64,000 nt of DNA from an uncultured Alphaproteobacteria bacterium (GCA_902613995.1 CACMJG010000001.1:145751-209750); one strand, 5' to 3'; shown: positions 49,572 to 58,969, counted from the first letter of the stretch. Notes: generated by a model from the sequence alone, not told the origin. Made by a program: numbers and translations.

Positions 49572-50584
49572 TAAATTAAAGACTCCGTTTCCTCAAAATC
49601 AAACATAATATTCATGTTTTGTATTGCTTGTCCTGCAGCCCCTTTTACTAGATTATCAATACAGCTAACAATTACTATTTTTCTTTTTGAATAGTCAGTA
49701 AACAAATTTACTGCAAGATTATTTGTATTTTGAACTTCTTTTACCTGAGGAATTTTGTTACTTGAATAAATTTTAATAAAAGGTTCGTCAACATAGAAAT
49801 CTTTTATAGTTTTATAATACTCTTTTTCATCAAACTCTTTATCTAAATAAAGCGTAGACTGTATTCCAGAAACTATTGGTAAAACATGAGGCACAAAAGT
49901 AAAGGATACTTTTTTATTAATTTGTCTTATTTCTTGGTCAATCTCTGGATAATGTTTGTGACTTTCGATACCGTAAGAAAAAAAATTACCACTTATTTCG
50001 GAGAAAAGGTTCTCTATTCTAGGTTGCTTACCTGCCCCACTTATACCTGATTTTGAATCAATTATAATATCTTGAATTCTTAATTTTTTTTCTTTTATTA
50101 AAGGGATTAAAGGAATCAGAATAGAAGTTGGATAACATCCTGGATTTGAAATAAATTTACTTTTATTTATTTTACTTCTATAAACTTCAGACAAGCCGTA
50201 ACAAAATTTTTCTTTCAATGAATAGGTCCTATGAGTCATATTATAAAATTTTTGATATTCTGATTTAGATTTGAGCCTAAAATCACCAGAAAGATCTATA
50301 ATAGAGATTTTAGGATTAAGGTTTTTTATTATTTCTTTTTGTAATTTACCATTAGGCAAACAGCTAAAAATTAAATCTGTATTACTAAAATCAAAGTCTT
50401 CATATTTGGAAATTTTGATTTTGTTAGAATTATTTAAATTTTTAAATAAATCTCCTAACTTTATACCAGCAGTTGAATTCCCAAACACTCCATGTATTTT
50501 TATTTGCTTATGTTTATCTAAATAGTAAATGAGCTTTGAACCCGTATAACCGGATGCACCAAAGATACAAACATTTAAAGACAT
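49571..50584 (-). CDS. argC: N-acetyl-gamma-glutamyl-phosphate reductase
   Basis: The 337-residue enzyme performs the third step of arginine synthesis. It has the NADP-binding IFGASGYTGSKLI at ~7-19, the catalytic SNPGCYPTSILIPL, and HKHYPEIDQEI. It follows rpsI by 3 nt; rplM-rpsI-argC is a conserved order in alphaproteobacteria. Confidence 0.96.
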   Translation of the reverse strand: MSLNVCIFGASGYTGSKLIYYLDKHKQIKIHGVFGNSTAGIKLGDLFKNLNNSNKIKISKYEDFDFSNTDLIFSCLPNGKLQKEIIKNLNPKISIIDLSGDFRLKSKSEYQKFYNMTHRTYSLKEKFCYGLSEVYRSKINKSKFISNPGCYPTSILIPLIPLIKEKKLRIQDIIIDSKSGISGAGKQPRIENLFSEISGNFFSYGIESHKHYPEIDQEIRQINKKVSFTFVPHVLPIVSGIQSTLYLDKEFDEKEYYKTIKDFYVDEPFIKIYSSNKIPQVKEVQNTNNLAVNLFTDYSKRKIVIVSCIDNLVKGAAGQAIQNMNIMFDFEETESLI

Positions 50585-50587
50585 ATC

Positions 50588-51052
50588 TTATCTTTTTGAA
50601 AATTGAGGACTTCTTCTAGCTTTATGCTTACCAAATTTTTTTCTTTCGACTTTTCTGGCATCACGGGTTAAAAATCCAGCTTTTTTTAATTTTTTTCTTA
50701 AAGAGGGATCAAAGTTTACGAGAGCTCTACTGATACCATGTCTTAAAGCTCCTGCTTGTCCAGACAATCCACCACCTGAAACTGTCGCGAAAATTTCTAG
50801 TTTATCAAGGTTATCAGTTTTAAAGAGTGGCTCTTCAAGAATTGTACTATAGATTTTTCTTTTAAAATAGTCTTTACTTGGCTTTCCATTAACTGAAATT
50901 TTGTTGCTTCCATGCTTGATCCAAACTCTTGACACTGATGTTTTTCTTCTGCCGGTAGCATATGCTCTTCCTAGCTTATCTAGTTTTGGAATGGTTGACT
51001 CGCTAATGTCTTCAGTTTCAATAGTATTTTCTTTTAAAACTTTTTCGTTCAC
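50588..51052 (-). CDS. rpsI: 30S ribosomal protein S9
   Basis: The 154-residue S9 has [39 protein letters not shown] and the C-terminal [11 protein letters not shown] that reaches the P-site tRNA. The first ~25 residues form an acidic extension seen in many alphaproteobacteria. The GTG start overlaps the rplM stop (TAGTG). Confidence 0.97.
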   Translation of the reverse strand: MNEKVLKENTIETEDISESTIPKLDKLGRAYATGRRKTSVSRVWIKHGSNKISVNGKPSKDYFKRKIYSTILEEPLFKTDNLDKLEIFATVSGGGLSGQAGALRHGISRALVNFDPSLRKKLKKAGFLTRDARKVERKKFGKHKARRSPQFSKR

Positions 51053-51513
51053 TAATTCACTCTATTTTTTCTATTTAAAGCACCAAAATCAAAGATTTCT
51101 GGTTTTTGAGCCTCTAAATTGTGTTGCTCATCTTTAAAAATTCTTAAATTGGATAGTTGTTTCTTTGAAAGTGCATTCGAGGTCATCATTCTTTCAACAG
51201 CTTTTTTTATTATTGATTCAGGTTTTGCACCTTTAATGATGTCTTTAAAATAAAGCTCTTTTAGACCCCCTGGATAACCGGTGTGTTTATAATATTTTTT
51301 TTCTTTCACTTTATTACCAGTCATCATAACTTTTTTGGCATTTATAACAATGACGTTGTCACCACAATCTAAGTGTGGCGAAAAAATTGTTTTGTGTTTT
51401 CCTCTTAAAATTGAGGCTATTTTTGCAGCCAATCTACCAAGAACCAAACCATCAGCGTCTATGAGATACCATTTTTTTTTTATATCTTTTTTTTTTAAAC
51501 TATAGGTCAACAT
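51052..51513 (-). CDS. rplM: 50S ribosomal protein L13
   Basis: The 153-residue L13 shows [34 protein letters not shown] and AVERMM motifs. It opens the rplM-rpsI-argC unit. The ATG at 51513 is the family start, and the best promoter match upstream would begin transcription only a few bases before it. Confidence 0.97.
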   Translation of the reverse strand: MLTYSLKKKDIKKKWYLIDADGLVLGRLAAKIASILRGKHKTIFSPHLDCGDNVIVINAKKVMMTGNKVKEKKYYKHTGYPGGLKELYFKDIIKGAKPESIIKKAVERMMTSNALSKKQLSNLRIFKDEQHNLEAQKPEIFDFGALNRKNRVN

Positions 51514-51522
51514 ACCATATGC

Positions 51523-51550
51523 AAAATAACTTAAAATTGTCTGGTGTCAA
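51523..51550 (-). promoter_or_regulatory. Putative rplM promoter, implying a near-leaderless mRNA
   Basis: The reverse strand has TTGACA (51545-51550), a 16-nt spacer and TATTTT (51523-51528). A start 6-7 nt downstream would fall at about 51516-51517, only 3-4 nt before the rplM ATG (51513). No clear Shine-Dalgarno sequence is present between. Confidence 0.5.
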
Positions 51551-51565
51551 CAGCAAAACTAATAT

Positions 51566-51880
51566 TTATGTGTTTTTACGAGCCCATAAAATATACTCAC
51601 TGTTCACTTTTTTAGTCTCCAATTGAACAAGAAAAGGAATGTCATATGGATGATTTTTTTTTATTAAATCTTCGATTTTTTTTTTTTTATAAAATGTTTT
51701 AATTAGAAGTATTGATTCATTTGATTTTTTTAAGGATCCTCTATCCCTGTAATAACTTTCAACATTCTTAACAACATTCACACATACAATCATTTTGTCA
51801 CTTAGCATTGCTTTAGCAAGCTTTTTGGACTGCCTGTCTGATCCACAGGTTGTGTAAAAAATATTTATACTTAAATTCAT
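51566..51880 (-). CDS. cutA: CutA1 divalent ion tolerance protein homologue
   Basis: The 104-residue protein has the CutA pattern: IFYTTCGSDRQSKKLAKAML, a VVKNVESYYRDRGSLKK segment (family CVNI....S.Y.W.g.v), and the C-terminal HPYDIPFLVQLETKKVNSEYILW. CutA trimers resemble PII proteins; a role in copper tolerance is from E. coli genetics and is not certain. It lies between rplM and tRNA-Pro. Confidence 0.88.
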   Translation of the reverse strand: MNLSINIFYTTCGSDRQSKKLAKAMLSDKMIVCVNVVKNVESYYRDRGSLKKSNESILLIKTFYKKKKIEDLIKKNHPYDIPFLVQLETKKVNSEYILWARKNT

Positions 51881-51886
51881 ATTTTA

Positions 51887-51965
51887 TGGTCGGGGCGACT
51901 GGATTTGAACCAGCGACCTCCCGCCCCCCAGACGGACGCGCTAAACCAGACTGCGCTACGCCCCG
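51887..51965 (-). tRNA. tRNA-Pro (anticodon GGG)
   Basis: The 79-nt reverse-strand tRNA has acceptor stem CGGGGCG/CGCCCCG, D-arm stem GCGC/GCGC, anticodon stem TCCGT/GCGGG (two G-T wobbles) with loop CTGGGGG (GGG), T-loop TTCAAAT and an encoded CCA. The acceptor 5' end overlaps the last codons of the merR gene by 10 nt. Confidence 0.93.
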
Positions 51966-52285
51966 TTTGATATGGTATTCCTAATCTCAAGAATCAAATC
52001 CTCTATTTCTTTAATCATTATTCTCTTTTTAGATGGAAATTTAAATTGCTTCTTTTCATTAAAATGAAGATTTACTCCTTCAATTGAATATTTTTTTTTT
52101 TGTAAAAGATATTTAACTTCTTTTAATATTTCTGTCTGAGTACTAGAGTAGTATCTCGTCCCTCTGGGTTTTCTTATAGGCTTTAAAATATTAATTTTCT
52201 TTTCCCAGAGTCGTATTACATAGATTGGTAATTTCAATTCTTTAGCTATAAGTCCAATTTTTTTTAGAGCTTTATTTTGTGTCAT
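51956..52285 (-). CDS. MerR-family transcriptional regulator
   Basis: The 109-residue protein (from ATG 52285; six residues longer if 52303 is used) has an N-terminal winged-helix: KKIGLIAKELKLPIYVIRLWE, then KPIRKPRGTRYYS, the MerR helix-turn-helix and wing. The rest is short, Lys-rich and coiled-coil-like, with no ligand domain or metal-binding Cys. The order ihfA-merR-tRNA-Pro is conserved in alphaproteobacteria. The stop TAG lies inside tRNA-Pro. Confidence 0.9.
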   Translation of the reverse strand: MTQNKALKKIGLIAKELKLPIYVIRLWEKKINILKPIRKPRGTRYYSSTQTEILKEVKYLLQKKKYSIEGVNLHFNEKKQFKFPSKKRIMIKEIEDLILEIRNTISNGA

Positions 52286-52586
52286 TTTTGCCTGTATTAA
52301 CATTTATTAAATTTATAAGAAAATTGGAAGGTTTAAACTTTATGACGTTTCTCTCAGAAATCATTACTTCTTCTTTTGTTTTCGGGTTTCTTCCGATTCT
52401 TGCTTTTTTATTTTTAATTTTGAAGATTCCAAAATTAACTATTTTTACATCTTTTTGTTTAATTAATTGTGAAGAAATAATATTAACAAATGACTCAAAA
52501 AAAAACTTACATTCTCTCTTTGACAATCCAATATTTTCATTTAAATGACTCACAACCTTTGCTTTTGTCAAAACTTTCTTGGACAT
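52272..52586 (-). CDS. ihfA: Integration host factor alpha subunit
   Basis: The 104-residue DNA-bending protein has the HU/IHF fold: LTKAKVVSHLNENIGLSKRE, then KDVKIVNFGIFKIKNKKARIG, then the beta-arm NPKTKEEVMI with the intercalating Pro in GRNPKT. ATG 52586 is chosen over TTG 52592. It is 16 nt after fabH and overlaps merR by 14 nt. Confidence 0.93.
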   Translation of the reverse strand: MSKKVLTKAKVVSHLNENIGLSKRECKFFFESFVNIISSQLIKQKDVKIVNFGIFKIKNKKARIGRNPKTKEEVMISERNVIKFKPSNFLINLINVNTGKNDTK

Positions 52587-52602
52587 TAACAAATTATATA
52601 TA

Positions 52603-53562
52603 TCATAATCTCAAAATACAACTACCCCATGTCAATCCCCCACCAATTGCACATAAAGCTAGAACATCATTATTCTTAATTGTATTATTCTCGATTGAAC
52701 TAGACAATGCTAAGGGTATTGATGCTGCAGATGTATTGGCGTGAAGTCTAACGGTGCTTATGGTTTTTTGGTCGTTAATACCTAGTTTCTTGGCTGTACT
52801 TGAAATTATTCTTTGATTTGCTTGATGAGGTATAAACCAATTAATGTCATCAATATTCAAGTTGCATTCACTTAAAGCTTCTAGTGTTGCCTCAGATAAT
52901 TTGTTAACTGCTTGCTTGAAGATATCTTGTCCATTCATTCGAATTTTTCCGACCATTTGATTCTTAGAGGGACCTCCATCACTAAAAAGACTATCGTGCC
53001 ATGAACCATCTGAGAAAAGTTTTGTAGAGAGTACTCCAGACTTACCATCAGATTGTCCTAATATAATTGCACCAGCTCCATCCCCAAATAGTACGCAAGT
53101 TCTTCTGTCACTCCAATCAACAATTTTAGATAATGTTTCAGCTCCAATAATAAGAATGTTTTTTGCTTTATTACACTTTATAAGTGAATCTGCAATTTCA
53201 AGAGAATAGATAAAACCTGAACAGACTGCCTGAACATCAAATGCAGGAATGTTTTTCATGCCTAATTGTGTTTGAACTTTTGTAGCAGTCGATGGAAATG
53301 TTTCATCGGGTGTAGTAGTCGCAAGGATAATACAATCAATGTCTTGACTTTTTAAATTAGCAGATTTTAAAGCATTTTTTGACGCCATCACAGCTAAGTC
53401 AGAAGTTAATTCATCTTTTAAAACTATATGCCTTTGTTTTATTCCAGTTCTAGTGAAAATCCATTCATCTGAAGTATCGACAAATGTAAGGAGATCCTCA
53501 TTTTTCAAAATTTTTGAGGGTAAAAAATAACCATGACCAAGAATTTTAGAACGAAATAGCAT
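52603..53562 (-). CDS. fabH: 3-oxoacyl-ACP synthase III
   Basis: The 319-residue enzyme starts fatty acid synthesis by condensing acetyl-CoA with malonyl-ACP. The catalytic triad is visible: Cys in VQAVCSGFIYSLE (about residue 112), His in WFIPHQANQRI and Asn in HANTSAASIP. GGGLTWGSC closes the fold. It is 1 nt after plsX. Confidence 0.97.
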   Translation of the reverse strand: MLFRSKILGHGYFLPSKILKNEDLLTFVDTSDEWIFTRTGIKQRHIVLKDELTSDLAVMASKNALKSANLKSQDIDCIILATTTPDETFPSTATKVQTQLGMKNIPAFDVQAVCSGFIYSLEIADSLIKCNKAKNILIIGAETLSKIVDWSDRRTCVLFGDGAGAIILGQSDGKSGVLSTKLFSDGSWHDSLFSDGGPSKNQMVGKIRMNGQDIFKQAVNKLSEATLEALSECNLNIDDINWFIPHQANQRIISSTAKKLGINDQKTISTVRLHANTSAASIPLALSSSIENNTIKNNDVLALCAIGGGLTWGSCILRL

Positions 53563-53563
53563 T

Positions 53564-54568
53564 TTATTTGTATAATTCTAATTTTTTTTCAATTTGATGA
53601 ATATACGAATTTTCAATTAGTGAAACCGCAACTCCTATAGCATTACAAAAACCAAAAGCGTCTGTGCTACCATGACTCTTTACCACTATTCCATTTAAAC
53701 CCAATAAAACTGCACCATTATATTTGCGCGGATCAATTCTTGTCTTGAATCTGTTTAACGCTGGTTTTGAAAGAATGTATCCAATCTTTGAAATGAATGA
53801 GCTTTTGTATGAATTTTTTAAGAATGTAAAAATTAGTTCTGCTACACCTTCAGCAGTTTTTAGAGCTATATTTCCAGAAAATCCGTCTGTGACTACAACG
53901 TCTACAACACCTTTGTTAATATCGTTACCTTCGACAAAACCATGAAAATTTATTTTTTTTTCAATTTTTTTGAGATCTGAGTGCGTTTGTTTGACTATCT
54001 CATTACCTTTTGTAAGTTCAGAACCAACATTTAATAATCCGATTTTAGGTTTCTGTATTCCGAGAACTGCTTGTGAAAATATGTCACCCATTAATGCAAA
54101 TTGTACTAAATTATCGTTTGAACAATCAACGTTGGCACCTAGGTCTAATATCACTGTTTGACCCTTCATGGTAGGCATCAAACCTGCTATTGCAGGGCGG
54201 TTTATTCCATTTAAAGTCTTCAATACAAACTTTGAAATAGCCATGAGTGCTCCTGTATTTCCAGCTGAGACAAAACCGTGTGACTCACTATTTGATAAAT
54301 TGTTGATACCTAGTCTCATACTTGATTTTTTTAGTTTCCTCAATGCCGTCACTGGTTCATCATCTGACTTTATACTTTCTTCGGTATGAATGAATTCGGT
54401 ATTAATGAGGTCTGATTTTTTTAATTCTGGTTCAGATAAATTTCGATCCCCAAATAATTTAAATTTTACGTTTGGATAGATTTTGGATGCCATCTTAACG
54501 CCTTCTAAAGTTGCTTCTGGGCCGTAATCTCCCCCCATAACGTCGATGGCCAATACTATTTCTTTCAA
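53564..54568 (-). CDS. plsX: Phosphate acyltransferase PlsX
   Basis: The 334-residue enzyme makes acyl-phosphate from acyl-ACP for phospholipid synthesis. It has the N-terminal IDVMGGDYGPEATLEGV, GFVSAGNTGALMA, DLGANVDC and FVEGNDI motifs. Start codon is TTG at 54568, since no ATG precedes the conserved KEIVLAIDVMGG. It is 14 nt after rpmF. Confidence 0.95.
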   Translation of the reverse strand: MKEIVLAIDVMGGDYGPEATLEGVKMASKIYPNVKFKLFGDRNLSEPELKKSDLINTEFIHTEESIKSDDEPVTALRKLKKSSMRLGINNLSNSESHGFVSAGNTGALMAISKFVLKTLNGINRPAIAGLMPTMKGQTVILDLGANVDCSNDNLVQFALMGDIFSQAVLGIQKPKIGLLNVGSELTKGNEIVKQTHSDLKKIEKKINFHGFVEGNDINKGVVDVVVTDGFSGNIALKTAEGVAELIFTFLKNSYKSSFISKIGYILSKPALNRFKTRIDPRKYNGAVLLGLNGIVVKSHGSTDAFGFCNAIGVAVSLIENSYIHQIEKKLELYK

Positions 54569-54582
54569 AACAAACCCTTGTT

Positions 54583-54795
54583 CTACTTTTCAGTGTCTAA
54601 ATCAGCATCTTCACTAGATTCAGTTTTATCAATGATTTCTCTTTTGTCGTAATACCCGCAAGAATTGCAAACATGATGAGCAAGCTTGAATTCTCCACAA
54701 TTTGGACATTCAACTGCGTTAACTGCCAACTGCGAGTGATGAGATCTTCTCTTGCCTTTTCTGGATGGTGTTGTTTTTCTTTTTGGGACTGCCAC
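54583..54795 (-). CDS. rpmF: 50S ribosomal protein L32 (zinc-binding form)
   Basis: The 70-residue L32 begins [18 protein letters not shown] and has four Cys in [20 protein letters not shown], a full zinc site. Starts with GTG at 54795. The gene lies where alphaproteobacteria usually have a DUF177/YceD gene upstream of plsX; in other bacteria yceD-rpmF-plsX is the order, so here yceD seems to be missing. Confidence 0.96.
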   Translation of the reverse strand: MAVPKRKTTPSRKGKRRSHHSQLAVNAVECPNCGEFKLAHHVCNSCGYYDKREIIDKTESSEDADLDTEK

Positions 54796-54871
54796 TTTAT
54801 AATTCTCCGTAAAATAGTAATCTTGACTTGTACATAAATTTCAAAAAATAACAATATTTTTTTTAAATACT

Positions 54872-55375
54872 TTATCTATGTGCAAAAAGATTGGCTCTCC
54901 AGAAATCTTTTTCATCAAGTTTTTTCAAATGATTGTAAGTCAGACTTAAGTAATTAATCATCAATTTTGTGACTAGAGGGCTCTTAAAATTTTTATTTAT
55001 AAAGTCTTTCAATTTTTTTTCCCCACCGTTCTCAAAATTATCAAATATTTCGCTAAAAGCGTATAATCTACCGTAGAAATTTTCTATAAATTTTCTAATT
55101 TTTTTTCTCAAACTTGTTTCCGAACCTCCAAGCTCTATGACCATACCTTCAAGATCCTTTATAAAAATTTTTATTAAATATTCTAAATACTTTTCACTTA
55201 AGTTATTTGTCTTCATGTACCATAAGATTAAAATTAGATTCAGCTGAAAAACTTCCCTGAAATGATCAGTATCATTTCGTTCGGCATAAAACAAATAATA
55301 AGAAACTTTTGATTCCTCAACTATTTTGTTGTAAATATTATCCAAGCTTTTTTTTTTTTTATTAAAAATTAACAT
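54872..55375 (-). CDS. Ubiquinol-cytochrome c chaperone (CBP3/UQCC1) family protein
   Basis: The 167-residue helical protein has the family pattern: NIYNKIVEESKVSYYLFYAE, the FREVFQLNLILILWYM helix, then DLEGMVIELGGSETSLRKKIR and FYGRLYAF. Mitochondrial CBP3 helps assemble cytochrome b of complex III. It stands next to the divergent bamE, the usual alphaproteobacterial neighbour. The two ATGs are separated by a single base. Confidence 0.85.
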   Translation of the reverse strand: MLIFNKKKKSLDNIYNKIVEESKVSYYLFYAERNDTDHFREVFQLNLILILWYMKTNNLSEKYLEYLIKIFIKDLEGMVIELGGSETSLRKKIRKFIENFYGRLYAFSEIFDNFENGGEKKLKDFINKNFKSPLVTKLMINYLSLTYNHLKKLDEKDFWRANLFAHR

Positions 55376-55376
55376 T

Positions 55377-55838
55377 ATGAAATATTTTATTTATTTTTTC
55401 TTTTGTATAATATTATCATCATGCGTATCAAAAAAAATTATAAATGGTAATTTGCCAGATGCTGATACCATTTCACTTCTTAAAATTGGACAAGATGATA
55501 AAAATTCTGTCACACAAATTTTAGGAGAACCGTCATTCAAAGGCAGCTTGGGGGATAATGCATACTATTATGTTGGAAGTTTGAAATCAAAAATTGCATT
55601 TTTAAAATCTAATGTTAAAGAACAATATATATTAGAACTAAAATTCAGTAAAAGTAATAAACTGAAAAATATTTTTTTTTATGATAAATCATTATCTACA
55701 GATGTAGCAATGTCTTCACTTGAAACGAAAACAGATGGTGCAAAACAATCTTTTTTCCAACAAATTCTAGGTAATTTTGGAGTTCCAGGCATGAAAAGAG
55801 GCGGCCCAATTTTAGGTAGTGGTAAAGCTGACGATTAA
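55377..55838 (+). CDS. bamE: Outer membrane assembly lipoprotein BamE/SmpA
   Basis: The 153-residue lipoprotein has a signal peptide with lipobox LSSC (Cys about residue 16) and the BamE fold: ISLLKIGQDDKNSVTQILGEPSFKGS, then AYYYVGSLKSK. BamE is an accessory of the BAM complex that inserts outer membrane beta-barrels. The C-terminal ~45 residues carry a Gly-rich end (GNFGVPGMKRGG) seen in alphaproteobacterial BamE. It converges on hppA with a 4-nt gap. Confidence 0.88.
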   Translation: MKYFIYFFFCIILSSCVSKKIINGNLPDADTISLLKIGQDDKNSVTQILGEPSFKGSLGDNAYYYVGSLKSKIAFLKSNVKEQYILELKFSKSNKLKNIFFYDKSLSTDVAMSSLETKTDGAKQSFFQQILGNFGVPGMKRGGPILGSGKADD

Positions 55839-55842
55839 AGAT

Positions 55843-57942
55843 TTAAGACAACATTGACAGTAAAAGAATTGAAACAATATTGATAATTTTTATCATTGGG
55901 TTGATAGCAGGCCCTGCCGTATCTTTGTAAGGATCTCCTACTGTATCACCAGTAACTGCAGCTTTGTGAGCGTCCGAATTTTTTCCACCAAAATTTCCAT
56001 CTTCTATGTATTTTTTAGCATTGTCCCAAGCTCCACCCCCTGAAGTCATTGAAATGGCTACGAATAAACCTGTTACGATAGTACCGAGGAGCATAGCACC
56101 AACTGTTGTAAATGCAGGGCCAGATTCACCTGAAATAATGTAGATTAAATAGTAAGTCACAAACGGTGCTAAAACAGGTAGCATTGAAGGAAGTATCATT
56201 GCATATATTGCTTCTTTTGTTAAAATGTCTACTGCCCTTCCATATTCTGGCTTAGATTTTCCTGTCATAATACCTTTATTTTCCGAAAACTGTCTTCTGA
56301 CTTCGTTTACTATCTTTTCAGCTGTTCTACCTACAGCAGTCATCCCCATTGAACCAAAAAGATAAGGTAACATCCCACCTATTAAAAGACCAACGACAAC
56401 ATAAGGGTCATCTAATGCAAACTTTATATCTAAGTTTGGAAAATAATATTTTAAATCTTGCGTATAAGCTCCGAATAATACTAAAGATGCGAGTCCAGCT
56501 GAACCAATTGCATAACCCTTCGTTACAGCTTTTGTTGTATTTCCAACAGCGTCGAGAGCATCTGTTGTTTTCCTAACATCTTCTGGTAGGTTCGACATTT
56601 CAGCAATCCCACCTGCGTTGTCGGTAACAGGGCCATATGCATCAAGTGCCACAATCATGCCAGCTAAAGCAAGCATTGTTGTAGCTGCTATAGAAATTCC
56701 GTAAAGACCAGCAAACTTATAAGATAGAACAATTCCTAAAATAATTACAAATGTCGGTAAAGCCGTGGATTGCATAGAAACAGCTAAACCTTGAATGATG
56801 TTAGTAGCATGACCAGATTGTGAAGATCGAGCAACCGATTTAACAGGTCCAAATTCTGTGCTCGTGTAATACTCAGTAATCCAAACTATCAGACCTGTGA
56901 CAGATAATCCAATGATGGCACAATAAAATAAATCTATTCCTAAAAAAGATTCAATGAAAAGATCGCTGTTAATTATTAACTTATCCGCACCTACAAAGAT
57001 ATCAGTAACAATGTATATTAAAATTATTGAAACAAATGCTGTAATTATCAAACCTTTGTAGAGAGCACCCATAATATTTTGGGAGCCATCACTTAATTTT
57101 ACGTAATATGCTCCAATTAATGAAGAAATTATACAAACACCAGCAATCAACAAAGGGAACATCATAAATTTTTGCTGATCGCCGACGTCAAATAATATAA
57201 GTCCCAGGACCATCGTACCAACAATTGTTACTGCATACGTTTCAAAAAGATCAGCAGCCATTCCAGCACAATCTCCAACATTATCACCTACATTATCAGC
57301 AATAACTGCTGGGTTTCTTGGATCGTCCTCTGGAATACCAGCTTCTATTTTTCCCACTAAATCCGCTCCAACGTCTGCTCCTTTGGTGAAAATTCCTCCC
57401 CCAAGTCTTGCAAAAATTGAAATCAACGAAGCACCAAAGCTCAATGCAATCATCGCTTCTATAATTTCTCTACCCTGAGATTCCCCAAGTTTCTGATATA
57501 AAAACCAATAATATCCTACAAGTCCCAAAAGGCCGAATCCAACAACTAAGAATCCTGTAATTGCTCCTGACTTAAATGAAATATCAAGAGCTTTGTCAAT
57601 ACTTTGGGTAGCTGCTTGTGTTGTTCTAACATTTGCTCTTACAGATACAAACATTCCGACGTAGCCAGCGAGTCCAGATAAAAAAGCACCAATCACAAAC
57701 CCAATGGCCACGTAGGCGTTGTGTATAAGAAAATAAAGTAAGAGAGTTATTAAAGTGCCTACGATTGAGATGGTAATATATTGTCTATTGAGATATGCTT
57801 GTGCTCCTTCTTGGATTGCAGAAGCTATTTCTATCATTCTATCACTGCCTTGAGGTTCACTCAAAATTCTCTTTGTTGTGAATGCGCCAAAACCAATTGA
57901 GAGTAAAGAGCAAATTAAGACGATTGAAAACTCGAGAAGCAT
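55843..57942 (-). CDS. hppA: Membrane-bound proton-translocating pyrophosphatase
   Basis: The 699-residue pump couples hydrolysis of PPi to H+ export, with about 16 membrane helices. The substrate-binding sequence [20 protein letters not shown] and [16 protein letters not shown] are intact, as are the C-terminal [15 protein letters not shown] repeats. GNTTKA (Lys instead of Ala) is the mark of K+-independent enzymes. A TTGATC-N16-TATAAG promoter precedes it. Confidence 0.96.
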   Translation of the reverse strand: MLLEFSIVLICSLLSIGFGAFTTKRILSEPQGSDRMIEIASAIQEGAQAYLNRQYITISIVGTLITLLLYFLIHNAYVAIGFVIGAFLSGLAGYVGMFVSVRANVRTTQAATQSIDKALDISFKSGAITGFLVVGFGLLGLVGYYWFLYQKLGESQGREIIEAMIALSFGASLISIFARLGGGIFTKGADVGADLVGKIEAGIPEDDPRNPAVIADNVGDNVGDCAGMAADLFETYAVTIVGTMVLGLILFDVGDQQKFMMFPLLIAGVCIISSLIGAYYVKLSDGSQNIMGALYKGLIITAFVSIILIYIVTDIFVGADKLIINSDLFIESFLGIDLFYCAIIGLSVTGLIVWITEYYTSTEFGPVKSVARSSQSGHATNIIQGLAVSMQSTALPTFVIILGIVLSYKFAGLYGISIAATTMLALAGMIVALDAYGPVTDNAGGIAEMSNLPEDVRKTTDALDAVGNTTKAVTKGYAIGSAGLASLVLFGAYTQDLKYYFPNLDIKFALDDPYVVVGLLIGGMLPYLFGSMGMTAVGRTAEKIVNEVRRQFSENKGIMTGKSKPEYGRAVDILTKEAIYAMILPSMLPVLAPFVTYYLIYIISGESGPAFTTVGAMLLGTIVTGLFVAISMTSGGGAWDNAKKYIEDGNFGGKNSDAHKAAVTGDTVGDPYKDTAGPAINPMIKIINIVSILLLSMLS

Positions 57943-57970
57943 ATTAAATAAAGAACCTTATAAAACAAAC

Positions 57971-57998
57971 CTTATAACACATTAGATTCGATGATCAA
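57971..57998 (-). promoter_or_regulatory. Putative hppA promoter
   Basis: Reverse strand: TTGATC (57993-57998), 16-nt spacer, TATAAG (57971-57976), in the 67-nt gap between thiL and hppA. The start would be near 57964, about 22 nt before the hppA ATG. Confidence 0.45.
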
Positions 57999-58009
57999 CG
58001 ATTAATTAA

Positions 58010-58969
58010 TTAAAAATGACTAAAACCATATTTATTTTTATTGGTTTTAAATTCTTTACCATCGCAATCAAAAATTTTTACTCCTTTTCCGCTGGAAAAA
58101 TAACCTATTTTAGAAATTTGCTTTAAATTTTTGTAAATTTTTTGTTTTTTTGATAGACAAAAAAGCAATTCATAATCCTCTCCGCCAGATAAAATTATTT
58201 CCCAGATATCATTCATACGTTTTTTATTTTTCATAAATAATTCTTTAGATGCAAATGACAAAGGTATTTTATCTAAGAAAATATTGGCCTGTTTATTCGA
58301 TTGACTAGCTATAAATGAAAGTTCCCCCAACAATCCATCAGAGATATCTGTACATAACTCAACATTATTTAGCAGTTGTTTGCCAACGGAGAGTCTTGGT
58401 TGAGGGAGAAGTAATTTTTGAATTAATCTTTTTTTACTTTTTTCTGAGCAATTAAAAATAGAGTCATTAGTCATAAATTCATAACCTAACCCTGCATCTC
58501 CAATACAACCTGTAACAAAAATGTCAGAATTCGATTTAGTAAAGTTTTTTTTGTGACAATAAGTATTTGTCTTACCAAGAATAGTTAAAGATAAAAAAAT
58601 TTTTTCAGAGCTACTCATATCACCTCCATAGAGTTTTAAATTGAACTTTTTCATATCTGATTTCAATCCTGAGCTAAAAGCTTTTAACCAATCTTGGACA
58701 TTAGATTTTGGTACTGCAATATTCAAAAAAATACCATCTGGAACTGCACCCATAGCGGCAATATCAGACAAATTTATTCTTACAAGCTTTTTTGCTAATA
58801 AATTTGGATCGATGCTCTTTTTAAAATGTTTATCTTCTATCATCATGTCCGTTGATATGACAAGATTTTGTTTTTTAAAATAAGCTGCATCATTTTTTAA
58901 AAATAAAGACTCTTTATTTTGAGCAAGCGGCAACAAGTATTTTTCAATTAGATTTTTTTCACTATTCAT
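58010..58969 (-). CDS. thiL: Thiamine-monophosphate kinase
   Basis: The 319-residue kinase makes thiamine diphosphate from thiamine monophosphate. It has LKNDAAYF (family GDDAA), LVISTDMMIEDKHF, INLSDIAAMGAVP and the LSGGEDYELLF motif near residue 270. It overlaps the nusB stop by 8 nt. nusB-thiL-hppA is the alphaproteobacterial order. Confidence 0.94.
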   Translation of the reverse strand: MNSEKNLIEKYLLPLAQNKESLFLKNDAAYFKKQNLVISTDMMIEDKHFKKSIDPNLLAKKLVRINLSDIAAMGAVPDGIFLNIAVPKSNVQDWLKAFSSGLKSDMKKFNLKLYGGDMSSSEKIFLSLTILGKTNTYCHKKNFTKSNSDIFVTGCIGDAGLGYEFMTNDSIFNCSEKSKKRLIQKLLLPQPRLSVGKQLLNNVELCTDISDGLLGELSFIASQSNKQANIFLDKIPLSFASKELFMKNKKRMNDIWEIILSGGEDYELLFCLSKKQKIYKNLKQISKIGYFSSGKGVKIFDCDGKEFKTNKNKYGFSHF

